Below the pieces are notes generated by a model. That model had not been told where the DNA came from. It ran no database searches and saw only the letters and a program-made list of their open reading frames with translations. A DNA stretch of 64,000 nucleotides from Paraconexibacter algicola (GTDB lineage Bacteria; Actinomycetota; Thermoleophilia; Solirubrobacterales; Solirubrobacteraceae), in the NCBI RefSeq assembly GCF_003044185.1, contig NZ_PYYB01000002.1, positions 248,001 through 312,000 of the forward strand, given 5' to 3'. Position 1 is the stretch's first letter, and each line of letters opens with the position of its first letter. The position numbers and the translations under genes are program-made. This document shows, piece by piece, positions 10,005-17,138 of the stretch.

Positions 10005-10276
10005 CCGCCGACCGCCCGGAACATGACCGCGTCGACGTAGCACCAGCTCCAGTCCTCGCCCGGCTCGACCGAGCGGGCGACGGGGTGGCCGGTCTCCTCG
10101 TGGTGGCGCGTCGCGTGCGTGCTCGGCGAGCTGTCGCAGCAGGCGACGTGCCCGCACTCCTGGCACATCCGCAGGTGCACCCAGGTGCCGCCGACCGGAA
10201 GGCAGTCGGCACACCCCGGGACCGGGTCGGGCGGATCCACGATCCGCAGCTCGTCGGCGTGCGCGCAGCGGGGCAT
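10001..10276 (-). CDS. UBP-type zinc finger protein
   Basis: 91 residues. Cysteine/histidine spacing fits a ZnF-UBP domain: CADCLPVGGTW, then MCQECGHVACCD, then HATRHHEETGHPVARS. Eukaryotic versions bind ubiquitin C-termini; in bacteria the partner is unknown. The stop overlaps the TrxR-like start as ATGA, so the two are translationally coupled and probably work as a unit. TAGATT lies six bases before ATG with no Shine-Dalgarno sequence. Confidence 0.87.
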   Translation of the reverse strand: MPRCAHADELRIVDPPDPVPGCADCLPVGGTWVHLRMCQECGHVACCDSSPSTHATRHHEETGHPVARSVEPGEDWSWCYVDAVMFRAVGG

Positions 10277-10318
10277 GCGCCCAATCTACGGACCCTGTCC
10301 AGCCGCTACGGTCGGCCC
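10277..10318. promoter_or_regulatory. 42-bp divergent leaderless promoter pair
   Basis: On the minus strand TAGATT (10288 to 10283) ends six bases before the zinc-finger ATG. On the plus strand TACGGT (10307-10312) ends six bases before the HTH gene GTG. The two -35 regions must overlap within the gap. Confidence 0.55.
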
Positions 10319-10522
10319 GTGCCCGGACCGCCCGACGACGCCCTGCTGAGCCCGCCCGAGGTGGCCGCGTGGCTCGACGTCGACGAGGCGTGGGTCGCGC
10401 GCGCGATCGCGCGCGAGGACCTGCCGGTGATGGGCTTCCGCTCGTGCGGCACGCCGGTCGTCGCGGTCGGGGAGGTCCGCGCCTGGCTGCGGCGGCCCGA
10501 CCCGCACGGCGACGAGACCTGA
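10319..10522 (+). CDS. Small excisionase-like helix-turn-helix protein
   Basis: 67 residues from a GTG. SPPEVAAWLDVDEAWVARAI followed by PVMGFRSCGTPVVAVGEVRAWLRR reads as a winged MerR/excisionase-type HTH (HTH_17): helix-turn-helix, a beta wing, then a terminal helix. It is probably a small DNA-binding regulator. It is transcribed with the SRPBCC gene 44 bp downstream. The target is unknown; the divergent zinc-finger/flavoprotein operon is the obvious candidate but this is inference. Confidence 0.7.
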   Translation: MPGPPDDALLSPPEVAAWLDVDEAWVARAIAREDLPVMGFRSCGTPVVAVGEVRAWLRRPDPHGDET

Positions 10523-10566
10523 CCGGCCGGGTGGCCCGGTGGCGCTCCGCGGCCGTATCCGGGTGG

Positions 10567-11031
10567 ATGCCCCGCCCGATCGAGCACCGCGCCCACCTGC
10601 CCGCCGACCCGGCGGTCGTGCACGACCTGCTGGTCGACATCGCGGCCTGGCCGGCGTGGTCGCCGCACGTCGCGTCCAGCGAGCCGTCGAGCGGTCGCTG
10701 CGCCGCCGGGATGACGGTCGTGACCCGCGCGTTCTTCTCCCCGGTCGCGACCCCGATGCACGTCGACTGGGTCCGCGAGGGCGCGGGCATGGGCTGGCAC
10801 TCGCGGGCCCTCGGGCACGTGCTGCGCTACGAGGACCGCGTCGTCGCGGCGGTGGGCGGCGGCACCGACGTGCACTTCGTGGCGCGACTCGAGGGCCCGG
10901 CGGCCGGGCTCCTGACCGCGCTCGCCCGGCCGTTCAGCACGCTCGGGATGCGCCGGCGGATCGAGCGACTCGGCCGTGTCGCGGCGGCGGTCGGACCGCG
11001 GCAGGACACGCGGCGCGGGGTGGCGGCGTGA
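10567..11031 (+). CDS. SRPBCC-fold (polyketide cyclase/START-like) protein
   Basis: 154 residues. PIEHRAHLPADPAVVHDLLVDIAAWPAWSP is the standard N-terminal strand-helix of the SRPBCC hydrophobic-cavity fold, and a C-terminal long helix (LARPFSTLGMRRRIERLG) closes it. It is likely to bind a lipophilic ligand; no catalytic residues can be assigned. It overlaps the downstream tspO by 4 bp (GTGA), and TspO also handles hydrophobic ligands such as porphyrins, so a shared ligand is a reasonable guess. Confidence 0.75.
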   Translation: MPRPIEHRAHLPADPAVVHDLLVDIAAWPAWSPHVASSEPSSGRCAAGMTVVTRAFFSPVATPMHVDWVREGAGMGWHSRALGHVLRYEDRVVAAVGGGTDVHFVARLEGPAAGLLTALARPFSTLGMRRRIERLGRVAAAVGPRQDTRRGVAA

Positions 11032-11528
11032 GCGTCGCCGACGCGTCCGCGCCACGTCCGGCGACGGCGCCGGTCGCGGTCGCGTGGACCGCGGCGGTCG
11101 CCGCGACGGCCGCCGTCGGGGGCCTCGGGACCGACGTGTCGTCGCGCTGGTACCGGCGCCTGGCGCTGCCGTCCTTCCAGCCGCCCGGGCCGGCGTTCGG
11201 GATCGTCTGGACGATCCTCTACGCGCTGATCGCGATCGCCGCCACGCGCGCGACCGTCGCCGCCCGCGACGGGGACGAGCGGCGCCGGATCGTCTGGGCG
11301 TTCGCCGCGAACCTGCTGCTGAACGTCGCCTGGACCTGGATCTTCTTCCGCGGCCACCGGGCCGGCGCGGCCGGCGTCGAGATCCTCGCCCTCCAGGCCA
11401 GCACGCTGCTGCTGATCCGGCAGCTCGTCGCGGTCGACCGCACCGCCTCGCGCCTGCTCGTCCCCTACGCGGCCTGGGTCGGCTTCGCCACCGTGCTCAC
11501 CTGGACGATCGCGATCCGCAACCGCTGA
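11028..11528 (+). CDS. tspO: TspO/MBR family membrane protein
   Basis: 166 residues with five hydrophobic helices. The signature is readable: WYRRLALPSFQPPGPAFGIV followed by WTILYALIAIAA, and NLLLNVAWTWIFF in helix 3. TspO proteins bind porphyrins and other hydrophobic ligands in the cytoplasmic membrane. The GTG start overlaps the SRPBCC stop. A bidirectional hairpin follows 34 bp after the stop. Confidence 0.92.
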   Translation: MSVADASAPRPATAPVAVAWTAAVAATAAVGGLGTDVSSRWYRRLALPSFQPPGPAFGIVWTILYALIAIAATRATVAARDGDERRRIVWAFAANLLLNVAWTWIFFRGHRAGAAGVEILALQASTLLLIRQLVAVDRTASRLLVPYAAWVGFATVLTWTIAIRNR

Positions 11529-11561
11529 GCACCCCGGCCGGGCATTCGGCCCCTGCACGAC

Positions 11562-11587
11562 GAAGTCCCCGCCGGAGCGGGGACTTC
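11562..11587. terminator. Bidirectional hairpin between tspO and tRNA-His
   Basis: An 11-bp perfect stem GAAGTCCCCGC/GCGGGGACTTC with a CGGA loop. It lies after tspO on the plus strand and 6 bp beyond the 3' end of tRNA-His on the minus strand, so it can end both. Confidence 0.75.
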
Positions 11588-11593
11588 ATGAGG

Positions 11594-11667
11594 GGTGAGC
11601 GACGGGACTCGAACCCGCGACCGCCTGGACCACAACCAGGAGCTCTACCAACTGAGCTACGCCCACC
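11594..11667 (-). tRNA. tRNA-His (GTG anticodon)
   Basis: The minus strand folds into a cloverleaf. Acceptor GTGGGCG pairs with CGCTCAC, the D arm is AGCTCAGTTGGTAGAGCT, anticodon stem CCTGG/CCAGG encloses TTGTGGT (anticodon GTG), and the T arm is GCGGG-TTCGAGT-CCCGT. The extra G-1 (11667) opposite discriminator C73 (11594) is the histidine identity element. CCA is not encoded; CCT follows. Confidence 0.97.
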
Positions 11668-11723
11668 ACGCGTGCCGCCAGTCTAGCCGTCACCGGCGCA
11701 CGGTGACGGCCGGGCAGAAAAGC

Positions 11724-11753
11724 GCCCTCGCGACGAGTGGCTCGTCCGAGGGC
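11724..11753 (-). terminator. Intrinsic terminator of the double PucR regulator gene
   Basis: In the 143-bp gap between tRNA-His and the regulator, GCCCTCG + GACGAG pair with CTCGTC + CGAGGGC around a TGG loop with one bulged base. On the minus strand the stem is followed by GCTTTTC, one of the few U tracts in this window. It stops the regulator transcript before tRNA-His. Confidence 0.75.
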
Positions 11754-11810
11754 ATGTCGTCCCCGGCGGGTAGAGGCCCCCTGGGAACGCCGGCAAAGGG
11801 TAGCGCGCGC

Positions 11811-14036
11811 TCAACGAGCGCGTTCGGCGACGGGCGGGCGGCCGTGACCCAGCCGCCGGGCGGCCACCGCGAGCTGCAGCAGCAGCACGTCGGCGGGATC
11901 GCGGAACGACAGGCCCGTGAGTCGGGCGATCGCCGCGAGCCGGTGGTCGACCGAGTTGGCGTGGAGGTGCAGGTCCTCGGCGGTCCGTCGCCGGCGGAGG
12001 TCCAGCTCCACGTGCCGCTGGAGCGTCTGCACGAGGTCCACGCCCCGGGAGGCGTCGTGGTCCTCCAGCGGCCCGAGCACGCTGCGCTGGAGCGCCTCGG
12101 CGAGGTCCGGCCGGGCCAGCAGCAGCAGCTCGAGGAGACCGTCGACCGGGTCGAGGATGCCGCGCCGTCCAGCCGCGAGGGCGACGTCGGTGAGCGACAC
12201 CAGCGGCTGCACCTGCGCCGCCAGCTCGGGGACGCCGGTGAGCTCCCCGATCGCGGCCACCCCACGCAGGCCGGCGAGCCCCTGGAGCGTCGGCTCGGCT
12301 CCCTGCTCCTCCCCGCCCAGGCCCAGGACCACCGCTCCGCGGGCGATCGCGACCCGCCCCTCGCCGCGGAGGTCCATCGCGACGGACCGGGCGAGGGAGG
12401 GCGTGACGGCGCGGTACACCGCCGGCCGCACGAGACTCCCGCGCGCGAAGCCGGCCGCCGCCGCGAGGCCCTCCACGATCCAGGGCGACGGCTCCCCGAC
12501 CAGGAGCGCCTCACCGAGCGCCTCGCGCGGCGCCTGCGCGATCGTCTCGCCGTCACCGACCCGCCGCGCGAGCGCGGCCAGCGGGACGAGCGCGGTGCAC
12601 CGGTCCGCCGGCCAGGAGGCGCGAACCGCGCCGGCCGCCGCCCAGCCGTCCTCCAGCTCGGCGCCGACCGCGCGCAGCAGCGCCCCGCCCGACGCGCTCG
12701 CGCCCGCGCGTGCCAGCGCGTCGGCGAGCAGGTCGGCCGCGACCGAAGCCCGGGCGCCGCGGCGCGCGGCGGCCAGCGCCTCCACCCCCTCGCCGAGCGA
12801 CACGGGACCGCGGTCGCCGCGCTCCGCGACGGGGCGGCCCGCGGGAACGGTCGGCGGCTCGGGCAGCCGCTCCGACCGCACGGCCAGCAGCAGGGCCGTC
12901 CGGCCGCGCCAGGTCCGCAGGTCGACCCCGAGGGTCGCCCCGAGCCGTCCCAGCCGGTAGCGCACGGTCTCCCGGTGCAGTCCGAGCGTCTGCGCCGTCG
13001 CCCGGACGTCGCAGCCCTCACGCAGATACACGCGGGCGGTCGCGAGGTCCGCCTCGGGCGCGCCCCCGGCGAGCACCCGCCGCACGCGCGCCCGGATCGC
13101 CCGATGGACCTGCGGACAGGAGAGCAGCAGCCGCTCGGCGACGTGGTCGCGCTCGTCGAACACGAAGGACGGGTCGGTCGGATCCGCGCGGCGCAGGACC
13201 TCGCGCAGGCGCGCGGCGCGGGCCGGGACCGCATCCGGATGGCTCGTCGTCTCCGCCGCGAGCAGGACCCCCGGCCCCGGGGACGGCAGGCCGGCGGCCG
13301 GGACCCGCGCGACCACGTGGTCGGCCAGCAGCGTCGCCTCGACCCCGGCCGAGCGCAGCTCGGCGGCCAGCGCCGCGTGCTCGCGCACCCCTCCCCCGGG
13401 CCGCAGCGCCACCGCGAGCCGCGCGGATCGCGGATCCGCCGCCGGTGCGGCCACCGGCACGGCGGCGGCCAGCAGCTGCTCCCGGGACCGGCGCTCCTGC
13501 GTCCCGGTCCCCACCGCGGGATCCGCCAGCCGGTCGAGCACCGCGGCGACGATGCCCGGGACGGCGCCCAGCGGTCCGGCCGCGGCGTTGAGCGCGGGAA
13601 GCTCGTCGATCCGGGCGGCCGCGACGAGGCGCTCCCAGACGGCGGCGGCCTGCAGGGCGGGGATCGCCGCGACGACGTCGGCGGGGAGGCCCAGCAGCGC
13701 GACGAGGTCGACCGCCGCCTCCGCCGGCACGTCGGTGTCCCCGGGCGCCAGGCGGCGCTGCTCGACCAGCAGGTCGACCACCAGGACGCGCACGGCCCGC
13801 GCCAGCGCCGGGACACCGGCCGTGAGCGTCGCGGTCGGGAGCGGGGCCGCAGCGGGCAGGGCGGCGCGGATCCGGTCGATCGCGCCGCGATCCACGTCGT
13901 CCCAGCGCACCTCGGACGCCAGCCGGCCCACGAGCTCGCCGCGGTCGACGGTCGGCTCGACCGCCTCCGCCCCGCCCTCCGGCAGCGTCACAACGAACCG
14001 CCCGCCGGGGAGTGACGTCGCCGCAAGCTCCGGCAC
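11811..14036 (-). CDS. Double PucR/CdaR-type transcriptional regulator with two HTH domains
   Basis: About 741 residues from the GTG at 14036; the frame is open further upstream but would run into the divergent gene, so this start is the most plausible. Two PucR-like modules follow each other. The first (about 1-400) ends in EGCDVRATAQTLGLHRETVR (about 335-365), a PucR C-terminal helix-turn-helix. The second (about 410-741) has the GGDEF-like CdaR segment and ends in RTAEDLHLHANSVDHRLAAI (about 690-735), a second HTH of the same type. Ordinary PucR proteins have one HTH. It is probably a cytoplasmic regulator with intramolecular pairing of HTHs. A U-tract terminator follows. Ligand and targets are unknown; the divergent PucR-kinase operon is a likely target. 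Confidence 0.72.
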   Translation of the reverse strand: MPELAATSLPGGRFVVTLPEGGAEAVEPTVDRGELVGRLASEVRWDDVDRGAIDRIRAALPAAAPLPTATLTAGVPALARAVRVLVVDLLVEQRRLAPGDTDVPAEAAVDLVALLGLPADVVAAIPALQAAAVWERLVAAARIDELPALNAAAGPLGAVPGIVAAVLDRLADPAVGTGTQERRSREQLLAAAVPVAAPAADPRSARLAVALRPGGGVREHAALAAELRSAGVEATLLADHVVARVPAAGLPSPGPGVLLAAETTSHPDAVPARAARLREVLRRADPTDPSFVFDERDHVAERLLLSCPQVHRAIRARVRRVLAGGAPEADLATARVYLREGCDVRATAQTLGLHRETVRYRLGRLGATLGVDLRTWRGRTALLLAVRSERLPEPPTVPAGRPVAERGDRGPVSLGEGVEALAAARRGARASVAADLLADALARAGASASGGALLRAVGAELEDGWAAAGAVRASWPADRCTALVPLAALARRVGDGETIAQAPREALGEALLVGEPSPWIVEGLAAAAGFARGSLVRPAVYRAVTPSLARSVAMDLRGEGRVAIARGAVVLGLGGEEQGAEPTLQGLAGLRGVAAIGELTGVPELAAQVQPLVSLTDVALAAGRRGILDPVDGLLELLLLARPDLAEALQRSVLGPLEDHDASRGVDLVQTLQRHVELDLRRRRTAEDLHLHANSVDHRLAAIARLTGLSFRDPADVLLLQLAVAARRLGHGRPPVAERAR

Positions 14037-14337
14037 GCCGCCGCGCCTATACTCGCTCCGCCGCACGGCGCCCTCACCCGCTCGCGCCCGTCCTGCACCG
14101 GCCCTCCGCGGCCCCGCCGTGCGCCCGTCCCATGCCGTCCCGCGCGCCCACAGACACCCGCTCCGCCGGCTGCGAGGACGCCCAGCGGCGCGGATCGGGA
14201 CGGTGGCGAGGACGGCGCGGCACGGTGCCCCGGGAGCCTGGCGTCCCGCCGGGTGCCCCGGGCTGGCCCGCGGACCAACGCCGGCCGGACCCGTTGTGCA
14301 GCGGACCAACGGCGGCCTGCCCGCCACGGGGCGGGCG

Positions 14338-15576
14338 ATGAGCGAGCTCTCCCCGGACGCCCGAGCGGCGATCCGCGATGCCGCACGGGCGATGGCGAGC
14401 CGGCTGGACGAGATCCACGGCGCGGTCGTCGCCGCCACGCTCGAGCGGGTCCCCGTGGACGCGGACGGCTCCCACCTCGTGACCAGCCTCAGCGACATGG
14501 TCACCGCCAACCTCATGGCGTTCATCGCCACCGTCGGCGGCCGCCTGGAGGTCACCGCGCACGAGCCGCTGCCGGAGGAGCGCAAGTGGGCGGCGAACCT
14601 CGCCCGTGCCGGCCGCGAGCCGTCCGACCTGCTCGCCGCGCACCGGACGATCCAGGCCGAGCTCGAGGCGCAGTGGCGCCGCGGTCTGCGGGACCAGGCG
14701 TCCGACCTCGAGACGTTCGCGGACGCGGACGCGGCGACCGCGCAGGTGCTCTTCCAGATGGTCGACCGCGTCCTGCCCGAGCTGATGGCCCACCACGCCG
14801 CCACCTCGGCCTCCGACCCGCCGGTGATCGCCCTGCGGCGGGGCTCGACGATCCGCAGCCTCCTCGCGGGCCACGACGTGGACGTCGCCGAGGCGAGCGC
14901 ACGACTGCACTACGAGCTGGACCGCTGGCACGTCGCGCTCGCCGCACGGGTCACGGACGACGCCACCGCGGAGGAGCAGCTCGAGCGGGTGGTGGGCGCC
15001 GTGCGGGCAGCCACCGGCCGACGGCCGCTCGCGACCCGGGCGGGCTCCGACGTCATCCACGTCTGGGCGGGCTTCGACGGCGAGCCCGAGCGGGTCGCGA
15101 TCCCGCCGGTCGCCGGCGCGGTCGTGGCGCTCGGCCGAGCGGCGCGGGGGCTCGACGGCTTCCGTCGCAGCCGGCACGAGGCCGTCCGGGCGCTCGATCT
15201 CGCGATCGACCTCGGTCGCGCGCCCGGGACCGTGACGGACTACGCGGAGGTCGAGGTGCTGTCGCTGCTGTACGCGGACCGGCCCCAGGCGCGGCGGTTC
15301 GTCGACGAGGTGCTCGGCCCACTGATCGAGGCCGACGCGACCGGCGCGCTCGTGACCACGATGGAGGTGCTCTACGACGAGCACCTCAACTCGGCGCGCG
15401 CCGCCGAGCGCCTCGGCGTCCACCGCAACACCATCACCTACCGTCTGCGGAAGGTGCTCGAGCTGACCGGCGCGTCCCACCCCCTGACGCTGCGCCTGCG
15501 GGTGGCGGTCGCGCTCGCGCCCGCGGTCCTTTCCGGCGTCCCCTCCCCCCTCCGTCGCGGGAGCACCGACCGATGA
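14338..15576 (+). CDS. PucR-family transcriptional regulator
   Basis: 412 residues from the ATG at 14338, preceded by a GGGG-rich site. The N-terminal helical part (about 1-140) resembles the RsbT co-antagonist/sensor-like region found in many PucR proteins (LAAHRTIQAELEAQWRRGL). A CdaR GGDEF-like middle follows (ALGRAARGLDGFRRSRHEAV), then the C-terminal HTH (LNSARAAERLGVHRNTITYR). Its stop overlaps the histidine kinase start as ATGA, an unusual partner for PucR. The 301-bp intergenic region to the double PucR gene carries TATACT near 14047 and no other recognisable gene. Confidence 0.85.
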   Translation: MSELSPDARAAIRDAARAMASRLDEIHGAVVAATLERVPVDADGSHLVTSLSDMVTANLMAFIATVGGRLEVTAHEPLPEERKWAANLARAGREPSDLLAAHRTIQAELEAQWRRGLRDQASDLETFADADAATAQVLFQMVDRVLPELMAHHAATSASDPPVIALRRGSTIRSLLAGHDVDVAEASARLHYELDRWHVALAARVTDDATAEEQLERVVGAVRAATGRRPLATRAGSDVIHVWAGFDGEPERVAIPPVAGAVVALGRAARGLDGFRRSRHEAVRALDLAIDLGRAPGTVTDYAEVEVLSLLYADRPQARRFVDEVLGPLIEADATGALVTTMEVLYDEHLNSARAAERLGVHRNTITYRLRKVLELTGASHPLTLRLRVAVALAPAVLSGVPSPLRRGSTDR

Positions 15577-16841
15577 GCCGGTCGGGACGCCCGCAGGACC
15601 TGCGGTGGGCCGCGCGACGGCTCCTGCGCGACGTGTCGCGGGCGGTCCGGCGGCCGCCGGCGCCCACGGGACCGGCGCGCGCCCCGATGGGCGACCCGGT
15701 GCTGGCCGCGCTGCGGGTCCGGACGATCCTGACCGGCGCGCCGGTCTTCCTGGCCCTCTTCCTGCTCTTCCTCGTGACGTCGCCGACGCCGGTGCGCGTC
15801 CTGCCCGCGCTCCTGATCGCGGGCACGATCATCCTCGGCCCGCTCGCGATCGGCGTGCAGCACGTCCGCCACGGCCCGTACCCGCGCAACCGGGCCTACC
15901 AGTCCGCCGCGGTCGGCTTCACGGTCGCGGCCGGCGCCGCGATCGCCGCGCTGGGCCCCGGGCCGTCGACCGCGTTCTCGGTGACGATGTCCTTCGGGGT
16001 GATCACCCTCATCGTGCTCGCCCTCGACGGCCGCTGGCTCGCCGGCGCCGCCCTCGGCCACGCCGCGGCGTGGCTCGGGACCGGCTGGCTGCTCAACGAC
16101 CCGGGGACGGACGCGCTGCTGACCGGCGCCGTCGTGCAGGGCGGCGCGCTCACGGTGCTGCTGCTCGCCGGGCGGATCTTCTCCGATCACGTCCTCGTCG
16201 CCGCGACGGCCAACGAGGCGGCGCGGCGCGCGCAGGCCGAGGCCGAGCTCGCCCGGGTCCAGGAGCGGCAGCGGCTCTCCGAGGCGCTGCACGACCACGC
16301 GCTGCAGCTCGTGGTCACCGCGCTGCAGGACCTCGCGGAGGCCGAGACCGACGACCCCGCGGTCCTCGAGGCCCACCAGCGGATCGACGACGCCGTCCGT
16401 GCGCTGCGCGGCCTGAGCGTGACGATGAACGAGGGGCTGCTCGCGGAGCTCGCGCCGCGGGTCGCGCTCGAGTACGTGGTCGCCGAGGCCCGCGGCGACG
16501 GACGTCTGGAGATCGACCTCGACGTCGAGCCCGACGTGCACCGTCGGCACACGGTGCTCCTCGTCGAGTCGGCCCGGGAGCTCCTGGCGAACGTCCGGCG
16601 CCACGCCAACGCGAGCCGGGCGACGGTGCGCGTGGCGCTGCGCGACGGCGAACTGGAGCTGGCCGTCGAGGACGACGGGGTGGGCTTCGACGAGGCGGCG
16701 GTCGCCGCGGCCGGCGACGCCGGGCACGTCGGGATCTGGCGCCTGCGGCGCCACGCCCGGGTCCTCGGCGGGGCCTTCACGTTGTCCCGCCGCCCCGGTG
16801 GCGGGACGCGCGCCGCGCTGCGCGTCCGCGACCGCCGCTGA
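15573..16841 (+). CDS. NarL-type sensor histidine kinase without adjacent response regulator
   Basis: 422 residues. Five or six hydrophobic helices (about 45-210) form a membrane sensor without a large extracytoplasmic loop. The dimerisation/H-box SEALHDHALQLVVTAL (HisKA_3 type, His near residue 248) and an HATPase domain follow: N box ELLANVRRHANA, G1 DDGVGFD, G2 GHVGIWRLRRHARVLGG. All catalytic boxes are intact. Translation is coupled to the upstream PucR regulator. No response regulator gene lies within the window, so it either phosphorylates a distant NarL-type regulator or works with PucR in an undescribed way. A 297-bp gap follows, holding only a terminator. Confidence 0.87.
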   Translation: MSRSGRPQDLRWAARRLLRDVSRAVRRPPAPTGPARAPMGDPVLAALRVRTILTGAPVFLALFLLFLVTSPTPVRVLPALLIAGTIILGPLAIGVQHVRHGPYPRNRAYQSAAVGFTVAAGAAIAALGPGPSTAFSVTMSFGVITLIVLALDGRWLAGAALGHAAAWLGTGWLLNDPGTDALLTGAVVQGGALTVLLLAGRIFSDHVLVAATANEAARRAQAEAELARVQERQRLSEALHDHALQLVVTALQDLAEAETDDPAVLEAHQRIDDAVRALRGLSVTMNEGLLAELAPRVALEYVVAEARGDGRLEIDLDVEPDVHRRHTVLLVESARELLANVRRHANASRATVRVALRDGELELAVEDDGVGFDEAAVAAAGDAGHVGIWRLRRHARVLGGAFTLSRRPGGGTRAALRVRDRR

Positions 16842-17058
16842 CGGCCCCGTCGGGGTCCGCACGGGCAGCGGCCCGTCGACCACGCACGCGGACCGTGCCG
16901 CCGGGCGCCCCGATCTGCGGTCCCGTCCCCGGCCGTCCCGCCGCGTGCTCGCACGCCCGGCACGAGCGATCGGCGCGCGGACCGGTGCAGGCCGAGGCTG
17001 CCGGCGAGCCCCTGGGGTCCGCGACCGCCGTGGGGGCCGGCGGACCCGCCCCGGGAAC

Positions 17059-17094
17059 GACGGCGGCCCCGCCGGGGGAAGCGGGGCCGCCGTC
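17059..17094. terminator. Strong bidirectional hairpin
   Basis: A 14-bp perfect stem (GACGGCGGCCCCGC/GCGGGGCCGCCGTC) with an 8-base loop lies between the converging kinase gene and the large secreted-protein gene. I see no gene in the rest of the 16842-17138 gap. Confidence 0.75.
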
Positions 17095-17138
17095 CTTCGT
17101 CCAGTCCTACCCGGGCCGCCCGGAGGCGGCCCGCCCGA

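Noticed and set aside
10005-10790. N-terminal extension of the TrxR-like protein to 682 residues
   Set aside because: The extension covers the UBP finger gene and its divergent neighbours. The ATGA overlap at 10001-10004 gives a good start for the shorter form.
14037-14804. Extension of the double PucR regulator to 997 residues
   Set aside because: It would run over the divergent PucR gene and its promoter, and the extra residues are low-complexity.
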